Assembly (NCBI GenBank): GCA_964420285.1
Contig: CAYQTE010000064.1
Span: 1 to 26,991 of the forward strand
Direction: 5' to 3'
DNA: 26,991 bases
From: CAYQTE01 sp964420285
GTDB taxonomy: Bacteria > Planctomycetota > Phycisphaerae > Tepidisphaerales > Tepidisphaeraceae
Shown piece after piece: positions 12,183 to 18,978 of the stretch (its first letter is position 1; every line of letters begins with the position of its first letter). The notes under the pieces are model-generated. The model was not told the DNA's origin and did not search any database. It saw only the letters and a program-made list of their open reading frames with translations. Both the position numbers and the translations under genes were made by a program.

Positions 12183-14420
12183 ATGTCCGATCTGCCGATT
12201 CACTTCATCACCATCGTGCTCAACGGCCAGCCGTTCATCCGCTATCACCTGGACCGCATGAATGCCCTGCGATGCCCCTGGCACTGGCACATCATCGAGG
12301 GCATGGCCGATCTCGCGCACGACGGCGCGTGGGCTTTGAAGTTCGGTGGCGAATTGCCGGGCGAGGCGGTTCGGGACGGCCGCTCCATCGACGGCACGGC
12401 CGAGTATCTCGACGAAATCGCCTCGCAAAATCCTGCCCGGATCACGCTCTACCGGGCGCCGGGCCATCGCCGCTGGGACGGCAAGCTTGAGATGGTCAGC
12501 GCGCCCCTGGCCAACCTGCCTGAGGAATGCCTGCTGTGGCAAGTCGATTCCGATGAATTGTGGACTACCGAACAATTCACCCGCCTGCGCGATTTGTTTC
12601 TCCAGAATCCCCAGCGCACTTCGGCCGTCTTTTTCTGCGATTTCTTTGTCGGCCCCAATCTGGCCATCAATCGCCGCCGTCCCTATCCGCAGATCGAATG
12701 GCGCCGCGCATGGCGATATCAGGCGGGCATGAAATGGTTCGCCCACGAACCCCCGATTCTGGCCGCGCCGGCAGCCAACGGCCGGTGGATCGACCTGGCC
12801 ACTCAGAACCCGTTCACACCGCAGGAACTGGAAGCCGACAATCTGGTATTCCAGCATTTTGCCTACGTCACGGCCGAGCAACTGGCGTTCAAGGAGTCCG
12901 CGTACGGTTACAAGGGCATCACCAATCAATGGCGCCGACTTCAGCAATACTCGGATTTCCCCGTGCCGCTGAAGCAATTCTTCAACTGGCCATGGGTAAA
13001 TCCCAATGCCCTGGTCGATCCCCTCGATATATGCGGCATCGTTCCACTGGCGCACATCGAAGACCGTGCGTGGATTCTCGATCCGCCCGCGCCGCCGGCG
13101 CACGGACTGGCCGCACTTGAAGCCGATCCGCCCATCGACCGGCTCATCTCCCGCCGCAAGCTCGGCTATCACGTGCTTCCGAGACTCATCGAGAAACACG
13201 ATCTCAAGATCGGCGCCATCGTCGGCCTGGCCACGGGCGGGCAGGCTCGCGCTATCCTCGAGCGCACTCATGCGACGCGCCTGCGTGGCGTCGATCCCTT
13301 TGTGCATCGCGACGGCGATCGCGACATCGCCGGCCTGCCCCAGTCGCGGCTCGACCTTCTCTGCCAGGCCGTCCAGCGCGACATGGCCCGCTACGGCGAG
13401 CGATTTGAACTGCTTCGCGCGACATCACAAGATGCGGCCGGACGAATCCCGGATGCGATTGATTTCGTCTTTCTCGACGGCGACCCGTCGCCGGAGGGTA
13501 TCCAGCGGGATTTGCACACTTGGTTCCCGAAGATCCGCGATGATGGCATTATCGCCGGGTACGGCTTCAACCACCCCGATTTCCCAAGCGTGGCGCCGGC
13601 CGTTCGCGAATTCATCACCCGCGAAAACCTCGTCTTCCATCGCGAGGAGGAACATTACTGGTGGGTCCGGAAGATCCCCGTCTCCCATCGCCGGCCGGCT
13701 CTTTTTGTTAACCCCGTCGGCGCGGCGGTGCCGGCTGAAAAACATGGACGCGGCGTGCTCTTTGTCAAATGGGGCGACAAAGTCGAAGAACTTCTGCAAC
13801 GCGCCATCGGTTCGGTCCGCGCCGTTCATCCCGAGCTTCCCATCCACGTCCACGTGCTGCCGGACAATTCCACGCTCCTCGACAAGGCCGGCCTGTACGA
13901 TTTCTCGCCGTTCCAGGAGACGCTCTTTCTCGATCTGGACACCGTGATGCTGGGGCGCGTCGATTTTGGCTTTGAGATGGCCCAGCGCCACGGCCTGGCC
14001 TGCTGCATTTGTGAAAACCCCTGGGCGCGCCGATACGGCGGGCTCAGCGGCGACCTGATCGAATACAATACCGGCGTGCTGTTTTTCACCGAGCGGGCCA
14101 AACCGATCTTTGACAATTGGGCCGCCCTCGCCCGCAGCATCGATTCCTCGACTCGCTACGTTCGCGACGGCCAGGTTGTCTCCGACCCCAGCAACGACCA
14201 GGCTGCCTTCGCCCTGGCCGTCAGCCAGAGCCCGGCTCCGGCGTTTGTCCTGCCGCCAAACTGGAATTACCGTCCCAAGTGGTATCGCGTGCTGTGGGGC
14301 CCGATCAAGATCTGGCACGACGCCCGCCCCATCCCCGTTGAGATCCTCAACTGGACCAGGGCGCAGGCCCAGCCGGATGCCATCATTCAATGCACTCGAT
14401 TTGAGAAGCTCTGCCCGTAA
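12183..14420 (+). CDS. Tri-domain protein: glycosyltransferase, methyltransferase-like, GT8-like glycosyltransferase
   Basis: The 745-residue cytoplasmic protein joins three domains. Residues 1 to about 300 look like a GT-A glycosyltransferase (GT2/GT17-like): HFITIVLNGQPFIRYHL, the metal/nucleotide-binding VDSDE (121-125) and AWRYQAGMKWFAHEPP. Residues about 325-500 resemble a class I SAM-dependent methyltransferase (Methyltransf_24 type): IGAIVGLATGGQARAIL, RGVDPF, AIDFVFLDGDPSPEG (426-438) and a GIIAGYGFNHPDF strand. Residues about 522-745 resemble GT8-like enzymes: GVLFVKWGDKVEELLQRAI, the DxD motif in FLDLDTVM (D584, D586), EYNTGVLFF and SNDQAAFALA, then LPPNWNYRP. It probably modifies a surface glycan. 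The glycine-rich SAM loop is not canonical, so methyltransferase activity is uncertain. No other glycan gene is close. Confidence 0.82.
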   Translation: MSDLPIHFITIVLNGQPFIRYHLDRMNALRCPWHWHIIEGMADLAHDGAWALKFGGELPGEAVRDGRSIDGTAEYLDEIASQNPARITLYRAPGHRRWDGKLEMVSAPLANLPEECLLWQVDSDELWTTEQFTRLRDLFLQNPQRTSAVFFCDFFVGPNLAINRRRPYPQIEWRRAWRYQAGMKWFAHEPPILAAPAANGRWIDLATQNPFTPQELEADNLVFQHFAYVTAEQLAFKESAYGYKGITNQWRRLQQYSDFPVPLKQFFNWPWVNPNALVDPLDICGIVPLAHIEDRAWILDPPAPPAHGLAALEADPPIDRLISRRKLGYHVLPRLIEKHDLKIGAIVGLATGGQARAILERTHATRLRGVDPFVHRDGDRDIAGLPQSRLDLLCQAVQRDMARYGERFELLRATSQDAAGRIPDAIDFVFLDGDPSPEGIQRDLHTWFPKIRDDGIIAGYGFNHPDFPSVAPAVREFITRENLVFHREEEHYWWVRKIPVSHRRPALFVNPVGAAVPAEKHGRGVLFVKWGDKVEELLQRAIGSVRAVHPELPIHVHVLPDNSTLLDKAGLYDFSPFQETLFLDLDTVMLGRVDFGFEMAQRHGLACCICENPWARRYGGLSGDLIEYNTGVLFFTERAKPIFDNWAALARSIDSSTRYVRDGQVVSDPSNDQAAFALAVSQSPAPAFVLPPNWNYRPKWYRVLWGPIKIWHDARPIPVEILNWTRAQAQPDAIIQCTRFEKLCP

Positions 14421-14434
14421 TCAAAGCAGGGGAG

Positions 14435-14521
14435 CCGAGGAGATTGGGAGCGGGGGAGAAAATGCCGCCGTAGCGATGTCTGGTCTTTCTCCACGGCTGC
14501 GCTTCTACCCGTCTTCCTCGG
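14435..14521. repeat. Imperfect long hairpin between convergent genes
   Basis: CCGAGGA (14435-14441) pairs with TCCTCGG (14515-14521), and further inside GGAGAAA (14455-14461) pairs with TTTCTCC (14486-14492). It fills the 104 bases between the stop codons of the tri-domain gene and the NifU-like gene and may serve as a shared terminator. Confidence 0.45.
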
Positions 14522-14524
14522 TGT

Positions 14525-14797
14525 CTAATTCACTGCGACAACCTGTGTTACTTCCGGCACTTTCTCCCGCAGATTGCGCTCGATCCCATTTTGCAGCGTC
14601 ATGTTTGCACTGGGGCAGCCCTGGCAGGCGCCGTGGAATCGAATTTGAACCACCCCGTTGCGGGTCACATCGACCAGTTCGATATCCCCGCCGTCGGCCT
14701 GAACAGCCGGCCGAATCAGGTTAATGACGACCTGAACTCGCTCTCGCATGGTTGGGACGGGTTCTGGTGCGATCGTGGGCATAGTCGTGCCTGTCAT
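14525..14797 (-). CDS. NifU-like Fe-S scaffold domain protein
   Basis: The 90-residue product is the stand-alone C-terminal NifU (Nfu) domain, which assembles a [4Fe-4S] cluster at a CxxC motif and passes it to target enzymes. Family features: VVINLIRPAVQADGGDIELVDV, then FHGACQGCPSANMTLQNGIE with C58 and C61, and PEVTQVVAVN at the end. The start at 14797 is uncertain: ATGs at 14782 and 14749 are also in frame and none has a Shine-Dalgarno. A TATAAT box only 11 bases before the first ATG favours 14797 with a very short leader. Confidence 0.92.
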   Translation of the reverse strand: MTGTTMPTIAPEPVPTMRERVQVVINLIRPAVQADGGDIELVDVTRNGVVQIRFHGACQGCPSANMTLQNGIERNLREKVPEVTQVVAVN

Positions 14798-14808
14798 TGA
14801 ACGATGAC

Positions 14809-14814
14809 ATTATA
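14809..14814 (-). promoter_or_regulatory. TATAAT -10 box of the NifU-like gene
   Basis: On the minus strand TATAAT ends 11 bases before the ATG at 14797, predicting a 5' leader of about 5 bases and therefore near-leaderless translation. No clear -35 is present at 17 bases. Confidence 0.5.
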
Positions 14815-14996
14815 GCCGCCTTTGCCGAGATTGACACAATGGCCAATTGGCGCGAGTTGATTGAATTCCCGCCCTCTTGCGGGTAAGGTCTGATCGTGCG
14901 GTTTGGTCGTCGAGCCGGTTGTATGGATCGACGGTAGGACTGCGGCCAGCCGAGCCAGCGATCTATTGGTCGTCCGGGGAAGGACTTCCGGGGAAC

Positions 14997-15860
14997 ATGG
15001 TGAGCCAGAAGGCCAAAACGATGAACCCCGCGGGCGGGGGCCGACAACGCTTGGGGTTTGGGGAGGATTTCCGGCGATTTTTCATGCGCGGGTTGGCGGC
15101 TTTGCTGCCGACCATGATCACCCTCTACCTGCTGGTCTGGGCATGGAATTTCCTGTGGAACAGCGTCGGGCAGTACATGATCGACCTGGTCAAGGCGGTC
15201 TGGTGGCAAATTTCGCTGCGCAATGGGGGGTTCCCGCCGACGGGTTACATCGAAGCCTACTGGGATCCGAACAGTCCCGTCACCGGCATGCGCACGCACA
15301 TGGTGGGCATGGGAATGGCCATACTGCTCGTCTATTTCGTCGGCATTTTCGTGGGAAATCTGATCGGCCGGACCGCCTGGCGACTCATCGAGAAGGCGGT
15401 CATGCGGATACCACTGGTTCGGGCGATCTATCCGGCGGTGAAACAGGTGACGGATTTTGTGATGTCGGAGCGGTCCGAGCAGTTTGCCGGCAGCCGGGTG
15501 GTGGCCGTTCAACCCCACGCCCAGGGGATTTGGTCGATCGGGCTGGTGACGGGATCGGGGCAGTGGCCGACCGGCGGGGAGGGAAAGAACCAGGACATGG
15601 TGACGGTGTTCGTGCCGTCGAGTCCGACGGCGTTCAGCGGGTATGTGCTGGTGGTGCCGCGGAACAGCGTGGTCGAGCTGCCGCTGAGCGTGGAAGAGGC
15701 GATGCGGCTGCTGATCAGCGGCGGGGTGATCGCGCCGCGGGCGAAAGGACCGCCGGACCTGGAGCCCGGCGGCAAGGCCGCGCATCCGGCGTCCCCGTCG
15801 TTGCCGCAGCCGGCAGTCCATACGAGCCAGGAAGTTTCTCGGGAGGTGCATACGATCTGA
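14997..15860 (+). CDS. DUF502 family membrane protein
   Basis: The 287-residue product belongs to the DUF502 (COG2928, plant LIKE-COV) family of unknown function. It has two membrane helices: about 29-52 (MRGLAALLPTMITLYLLVWAW) and 102-124 (MVGMGMAILLVYFVGIFVG). After these come the family signature IPLVRAIYPAVKQVTDF (138-154) and a soluble beta-rich domain with FVPSSPTAFSGYVLVVPR and LPLSVEEAMRLLISGGVI. A 40-residue Pro/Ala-rich tail ends the protein. ATG 14997 is used; ATG 15021 has the better-spaced ribosome site (AGAAGG, 8 bases upstream) and is an alternative. The open frame reaching back to 14877 is not protein-like. It is the first gene of the co-directional run and ends 78 bases before hpf. 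Confidence 0.85.
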   Translation: MVSQKAKTMNPAGGGRQRLGFGEDFRRFFMRGLAALLPTMITLYLLVWAWNFLWNSVGQYMIDLVKAVWWQISLRNGGFPPTGYIEAYWDPNSPVTGMRTHMVGMGMAILLVYFVGIFVGNLIGRTAWRLIEKAVMRIPLVRAIYPAVKQVTDFVMSERSEQFAGSRVVAVQPHAQGIWSIGLVTGSGQWPTGGEGKNQDMVTVFVPSSPTAFSGYVLVVPRNSVVELPLSVEEAMRLLISGGVIAPRAKGPPDLEPGGKAAHPASPSLPQPAVHTSQEVSREVHTI

Positions 15861-15885
15861 TGGAGCCGCCGGGACGATTTCTCTG

Positions 15886-15891
15886 TACAAT
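15886..15891 (+). promoter_or_regulatory. Possible -10 box for hpf
   Basis: TACAAT lies in the gap between the DUF502 gene and hpf and would give a leader of about 40 bases containing the hairpin at 15907-15925. A -35 is not evident. Confidence 0.35.
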
Positions 15892-15906
15892 GGGCGGGAC
15901 CACGAC

Positions 15907-15925
15907 GGGCCGCCGTTTGCGGCCC
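15907..15925 (+). promoter_or_regulatory. GC-rich hairpin before the hpf Shine-Dalgarno
   Basis: GGGCCGC (15907-15913) and GCGGCCC (15919-15925) form a perfect 7-bp stem with loop CGTTT. The stem ends 4 bases before the GGAGG at 15930-15934 that serves the hpf start at 15939. This is close enough to affect ribosome loading. Confidence 0.5.
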
Positions 15926-15938
15926 CATTGGAGGCTGA

Positions 15939-16313
15939 ATGCGGATTACGATTTCGTCGCGCCACATGGAAGTGACCGGACCGTTGCGTGAGTACGCCGA
16001 GCAGAAGGTCGTCAAGCTGGAAAAGTTTTACGATCGGATACTCGGAATCGAGGTGGTGCTGGACAATCACAAGGAAGGCATGCGAGTGGAAATGATCGTA
16101 ACGGCGGACCATCAGAACCGGTTCGTGTCGCATCACGAGAACCAGGACGCCTACGCGGGCATCGACGGATGCATCGGAAAACTGGAACGGCAATTGAGCG
16201 ACCACAAGAAAAAATTCCGCAACCGCAAGCACGCCGCGGCGACACTCAAGGGCGGCGTGCCGGCGGCAGCCGCCGGCACGGCCAAGGACGCGCCCAGGCA
16301 GGACCGGCCGTGA
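15939..16313 (+). CDS. hpf: Short ribosome hibernation promoting factor (HPF/RaiA family)
   Basis: The 124-residue protein binds the 30S decoding region and helps store ribosomes inactive. The N-terminal 100 residues match the family: MRITISSRHMEVTGPLREYA, KVVKLEKFYDRI, VVLDNHKEGMRVEM and YAGIDGCIGKLERQLSDHKKKF. The C-terminal dimerisation domain of long HPF is missing; instead there is a short Ala/Pro tail, so this is the short form. GGAGG lies 4 bases before the ATG. The ptsN-like gene follows after 58 bases, the same order as hpf-ptsN behind rpoN in proteobacteria. Confidence 0.92.
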   Translation: MRITISSRHMEVTGPLREYAEQKVVKLEKFYDRILGIEVVLDNHKEGMRVEMIVTADHQNRFVSHHENQDAYAGIDGCIGKLERQLSDHKKKFRNRKHAAATLKGGVPAAAAGTAKDAPRQDRP

Positions 16314-16371
16314 CCGCAACCACCGGCTGCGGCCGCTGAATCAGAAATTTTCGTAAAGGAATAAACTCCAG

Positions 16372-16839
16372 ATGAAATTGCGAGACTTTATTGTGACGGA
16401 AGCGATCGTGCCGGAATTGGCCGCGACGGATCGCGATGCCGTGCTGCGCGAGTTGGTGACGTCGCTGGCACACAGCGGAGCGTTGCCGGAGGCGGCCGTG
16501 GACGAGATCGTCGCGGCGCTGATCAAGCGCGAGCAGAACGGAAGCACGGGATTTGGCAAGGGCGTGGCAGTTCCGCACGCCAAGCATGCGAAGGTGAAAA
16601 AGATGGCCGGGACGGTGGGCCGCAGCGTGGCGGGAGTCGATTTCGCCGCCCTGGACCATCAGCCGGTGTATACGGTGGTGCTGCTGCTCTCGCCGGAGAA
16701 CCAGCCGCAGCAGCACCTGCAGGCGATGAACATCGTGTTCAGCAACCTGCAGAGCGATATGTTCCGGCGGTTCTTGCGGCAGGCGATGACGCGCGACGCG
16801 ATCGTGGAGTTGCTGGACGAGGCGGACCAGTCCAAGTGA
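16372..16839 (+). CDS. ptsN: PTS EIIA protein of the fructose/Ntr (PtsN) type
   Basis: The 155-residue cytoplasmic protein accepts phosphate from HPr-P at a histidine. The region STGFGKGVAVPHAKH carries the expected active H69 (His73 in E. coli PtsN). Other family features are the N-terminal LRDFIVTEAIVPEL, ALIKREQNG, YTVVLLLSPENQPQQHLQAM and the C-terminal FRRFLRQAMTRDAIVELL. A stand-alone EIIA with no EIIB or EIIC nearby points to a regulatory role as in PTS-Ntr rather than sugar transport. AAAGGA (16355-16360) lies 11 bases before the ATG. HPr begins 65 bases after its stop. Confidence 0.92.
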   Translation: MKLRDFIVTEAIVPELAATDRDAVLRELVTSLAHSGALPEAAVDEIVAALIKREQNGSTGFGKGVAVPHAKHAKVKKMAGTVGRSVAGVDFAALDHQPVYTVVLLLSPENQPQQHLQAMNIVFSNLQSDMFRRFLRQAMTRDAIVELLDEADQSK

Positions 16840-16904
16840 ATTCCGGCCAGCGGCGCCGGCGAGCCCCCCCAACGGGCCGCGGCAAGCCGACGGCGGTGGA
16901 GAAC

Positions 16905-17186
16905 ATGGCCATCGTGTCCCGAAAAACCATCATCCGCAACCGCGACGGACTGCACGCACGCCCGGCCATGGCGTTCGTGGATATCGCCAGCAAGTTCGAG
17001 TCGCGCGTCACCGTCGTCAAGGGCGGCGAGGAACCGGTCACCGCCGACGGCAAGAGCATCCTGCAAATGCTCACGCTCCTTGCCCCCCTTGGAACGACCC
17101 TGCGCATCGACGCCGACGGCAAAGACGCCGAACGCGCCGTGGCGGCGCTGGCGGAACTGGTCGAATCGAAATTCGGTGAAGACTAA
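16905..17186 (+). CDS. ptsH: Phosphocarrier protein HPr
   Basis: The 93-residue product passes phosphate from enzyme I to EIIA. NRDGLHARPAMAF contains the active histidine H17 (His15 in typical HPr) and DGKSILQMLTLLAP contains S51, in the position of the regulatory serine used by HPr kinase in other bacteria. The frame extends back to a GTG at 16836 overlapping the ptsN stop, but that part is Arg/Pro-rich and not HPr-like; the ATG at 16905 with GGTGGAG upstream is used. It is followed by ptsI after 15 bases. Confidence 0.94.
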   Translation: MAIVSRKTIIRNRDGLHARPAMAFVDIASKFESRVTVVKGGEEPVTADGKSILQMLTLLAPLGTTLRIDADGKDAERAVAALAELVESKFGED

Positions 17187-17201
17187 CTGCGGCTGCGACC
17201 C

Positions 17202-18941
17202 ATGGAAATTAAAAAGGGAATTGGAGTCTCGCCCGGCGTGGTCATCAGCGCGGCACTCGTGCTGGACGCCGAAGACCTGGTCATCCCGCGCCGACTGGTT
17301 CCCGTCGACGAGGTGCCCGGGGAGATCGACCGCCTCGGTCGGGCGCTGTCGGAAACCATGGTCGATCGCATCCAGCTCCGCGACCGCGTCGCCAGCAAGT
17401 ATCCGCGCGAAGTGGCCGCCATCCTCGATTTCCACATCGGCGTCCTCAAGGACAAATCGCTGCTCAGCCAGGTCATGGCCAAAATCCGCACCGAGCGATT
17501 CACCGCCGAATACGCCGTCAGCACCGTCATGCGCGAATACGCCGCCATGTTCAGCCAGATCGCCGACCGCTATCTCTCCGAACGCGTCAAGGATATTCAC
17601 GAGATCGAGCGCGACCTGCTCAAAAAACTGATCGGCCAGAAGCACGAGGACATGCTCCACCTCCAGACGGATGTGGTGGTGATCGCGCACGACCTTCTGC
17701 CCAGCCAGACCGCCGCCCTGGACCGCAGCCACGTCAAGGGATTCGCCACCGACGTTGGCGGCCGCACCAGCCACACAGCCATCGTCGCCCGCGCCATGGG
17801 CATTCCCGCCGTTGTCGGACTGGGCAACATCACCGCCGAGGTCAGCGGCGGCGACACCATCATCATCGACGGCAATCACGGGGTGGTGATCGTCAATCCG
17901 GACGACGAGCAACTGGAAGAGAACCGCGAAAGCGAACGCAAACGCGTGCGGATCGAGGGGGAACTGGTCGGTCTGACCGAGCTTGCCGCCGAGACGCGCG
18001 ACGGGCATGTCGTCAGTTTGCAGGCGAACATCGAATTCCCGGTCGAAGTTGATGACGCCCTGCGCCGCGGCGCCCAGGGAATCGGTTTGTACCGCACCGA
18101 ATTCCTGTTCCTGGCCTCGGAAACCGAACCCAGTGAGGCCGACCATTACAAGGCCTATGCCGACGCTCTCTCGCGATTGTCGGGCCGGCCGCTGGTCATT
18201 CGCACGCTGGACCTGGGCGCCGACAAGCACAAAGGGGCGCTGCCGGCCAATCAGGAGCGGAACCCGTTTCTGGGCAATCGCTCGATCCGCATGTGCCTGC
18301 GGGACATCCCGATGTTCAAGCGGCAGTTGCGGGCCATCATGCGCGTGAGCCAGATGGGGGACGTGCGAATCATGTTCCCCATGATCAGCACGCTGATGGA
18401 ACTTCGGCAGGCCCGGATGGTGCTCAACGACGTCATGGAAGAGCTTGAGGACGAGGGCGTCGAATTCCGCCGCGACATTCCGGTGGGAATGATGGTGGAA
18501 GTTCCGGCCGCGGCCTACATGGCGTCGAATTTCGCCAAGGAAGTGAATTTCTTTTCCATCGGCACCAACGACCTGATTCAATACACGCTGGCGGTGGATC
18601 GCACCAACGAAACCGTGGCCGGGCTGTTCTGCCCGGCGCACCCGGCGGTGCTGGGCATGCTGCGCGACATCATCCGCGCGGGGGCCAGGAATTCGATCGG
18701 GGTCAGCGTCTGTGGTGAAATGGCGGGGGAACCCCTGTACACTTTATTGCTTCTGGGCCTGGGGCTGAACATATTCAGCATGAACGGCCCGGATATTCCG
18801 GAGGTCAAGAAGATCATCCGTTCGGTGACCATGGACCACGCGCGGCAGGTGGCGCGGCGGGTCATGAGCTTCGATTCCGAACGGCAGGTGATGCACTTCC
18901 TCCGCGAGGAAACCAGGAAAATCAGCCCGGAAGCCGTTTGA
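17202..18941 (+). CDS. ptsI: PTS enzyme I (PEP-protein phosphotransferase)
   Basis: Enzyme I takes phosphate from PEP and gives it to HPr. The 579 residues match the usual length. The N-terminal part begins KKGIGVSPGVV; GGRTSHTAIVARAMGIPAVVG carries active H191 (His189 in E. coli). The PEP-binding barrel shows GIGLYRTEFLF with R298, RTLDLGADK with R334, GMMVEVPAAA with E433, SIGTNDLIQYTLAVDR with D457 and R467, and VSVCGEMAG with C504. All correspond to E. coli residues at a constant +2 offset. There is no clear Shine-Dalgarno before the ATG, so coupling to HPr is likely. RNase E/G follows after 37 bases. Confidence 0.96.
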   Translation: MEIKKGIGVSPGVVISAALVLDAEDLVIPRRLVPVDEVPGEIDRLGRALSETMVDRIQLRDRVASKYPREVAAILDFHIGVLKDKSLLSQVMAKIRTERFTAEYAVSTVMREYAAMFSQIADRYLSERVKDIHEIERDLLKKLIGQKHEDMLHLQTDVVVIAHDLLPSQTAALDRSHVKGFATDVGGRTSHTAIVARAMGIPAVVGLGNITAEVSGGDTIIIDGNHGVVIVNPDDEQLEENRESERKRVRIEGELVGLTELAAETRDGHVVSLQANIEFPVEVDDALRRGAQGIGLYRTEFLFLASETEPSEADHYKAYADALSRLSGRPLVIRTLDLGADKHKGALPANQERNPFLGNRSIRMCLRDIPMFKRQLRAIMRVSQMGDVRIMFPMISTLMELRQARMVLNDVMEELEDEGVEFRRDIPVGMMVEVPAAAYMASNFAKEVNFFSIGTNDLIQYTLAVDRTNETVAGLFCPAHPAVLGMLRDIIRAGARNSIGVSVCGEMAGEPLYTLLLLGLGLNIFSMNGPDIPEVKKIIRSVTMDHARQVARRVMSFDSERQVMHFLREETRKISPEAV

Positions 18942-18978
18942 AAACGCCCGGGTTTTTGCCAGCAAGGAACTATCGTCA

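Noticed and set aside
12138..13307. Long minus-strand open frame extending the DHH phosphoesterase to over 700 residues
   Set aside because: The extension lies opposite the glycosyltransferase gene and lacks family similarity. The DHH N-terminal motif begins right after the ATG at 12137.
14721..16319. 532-residue minus-strand open frame opposite DUF502 and hpf
   Set aside because: It covers two recognised plus-strand genes and shows no domain.
16659..18641. 660-residue minus-strand open frame opposite ptsI
   Set aside because: It shadows enzyme I, whose catalytic residues are all intact on the plus strand.
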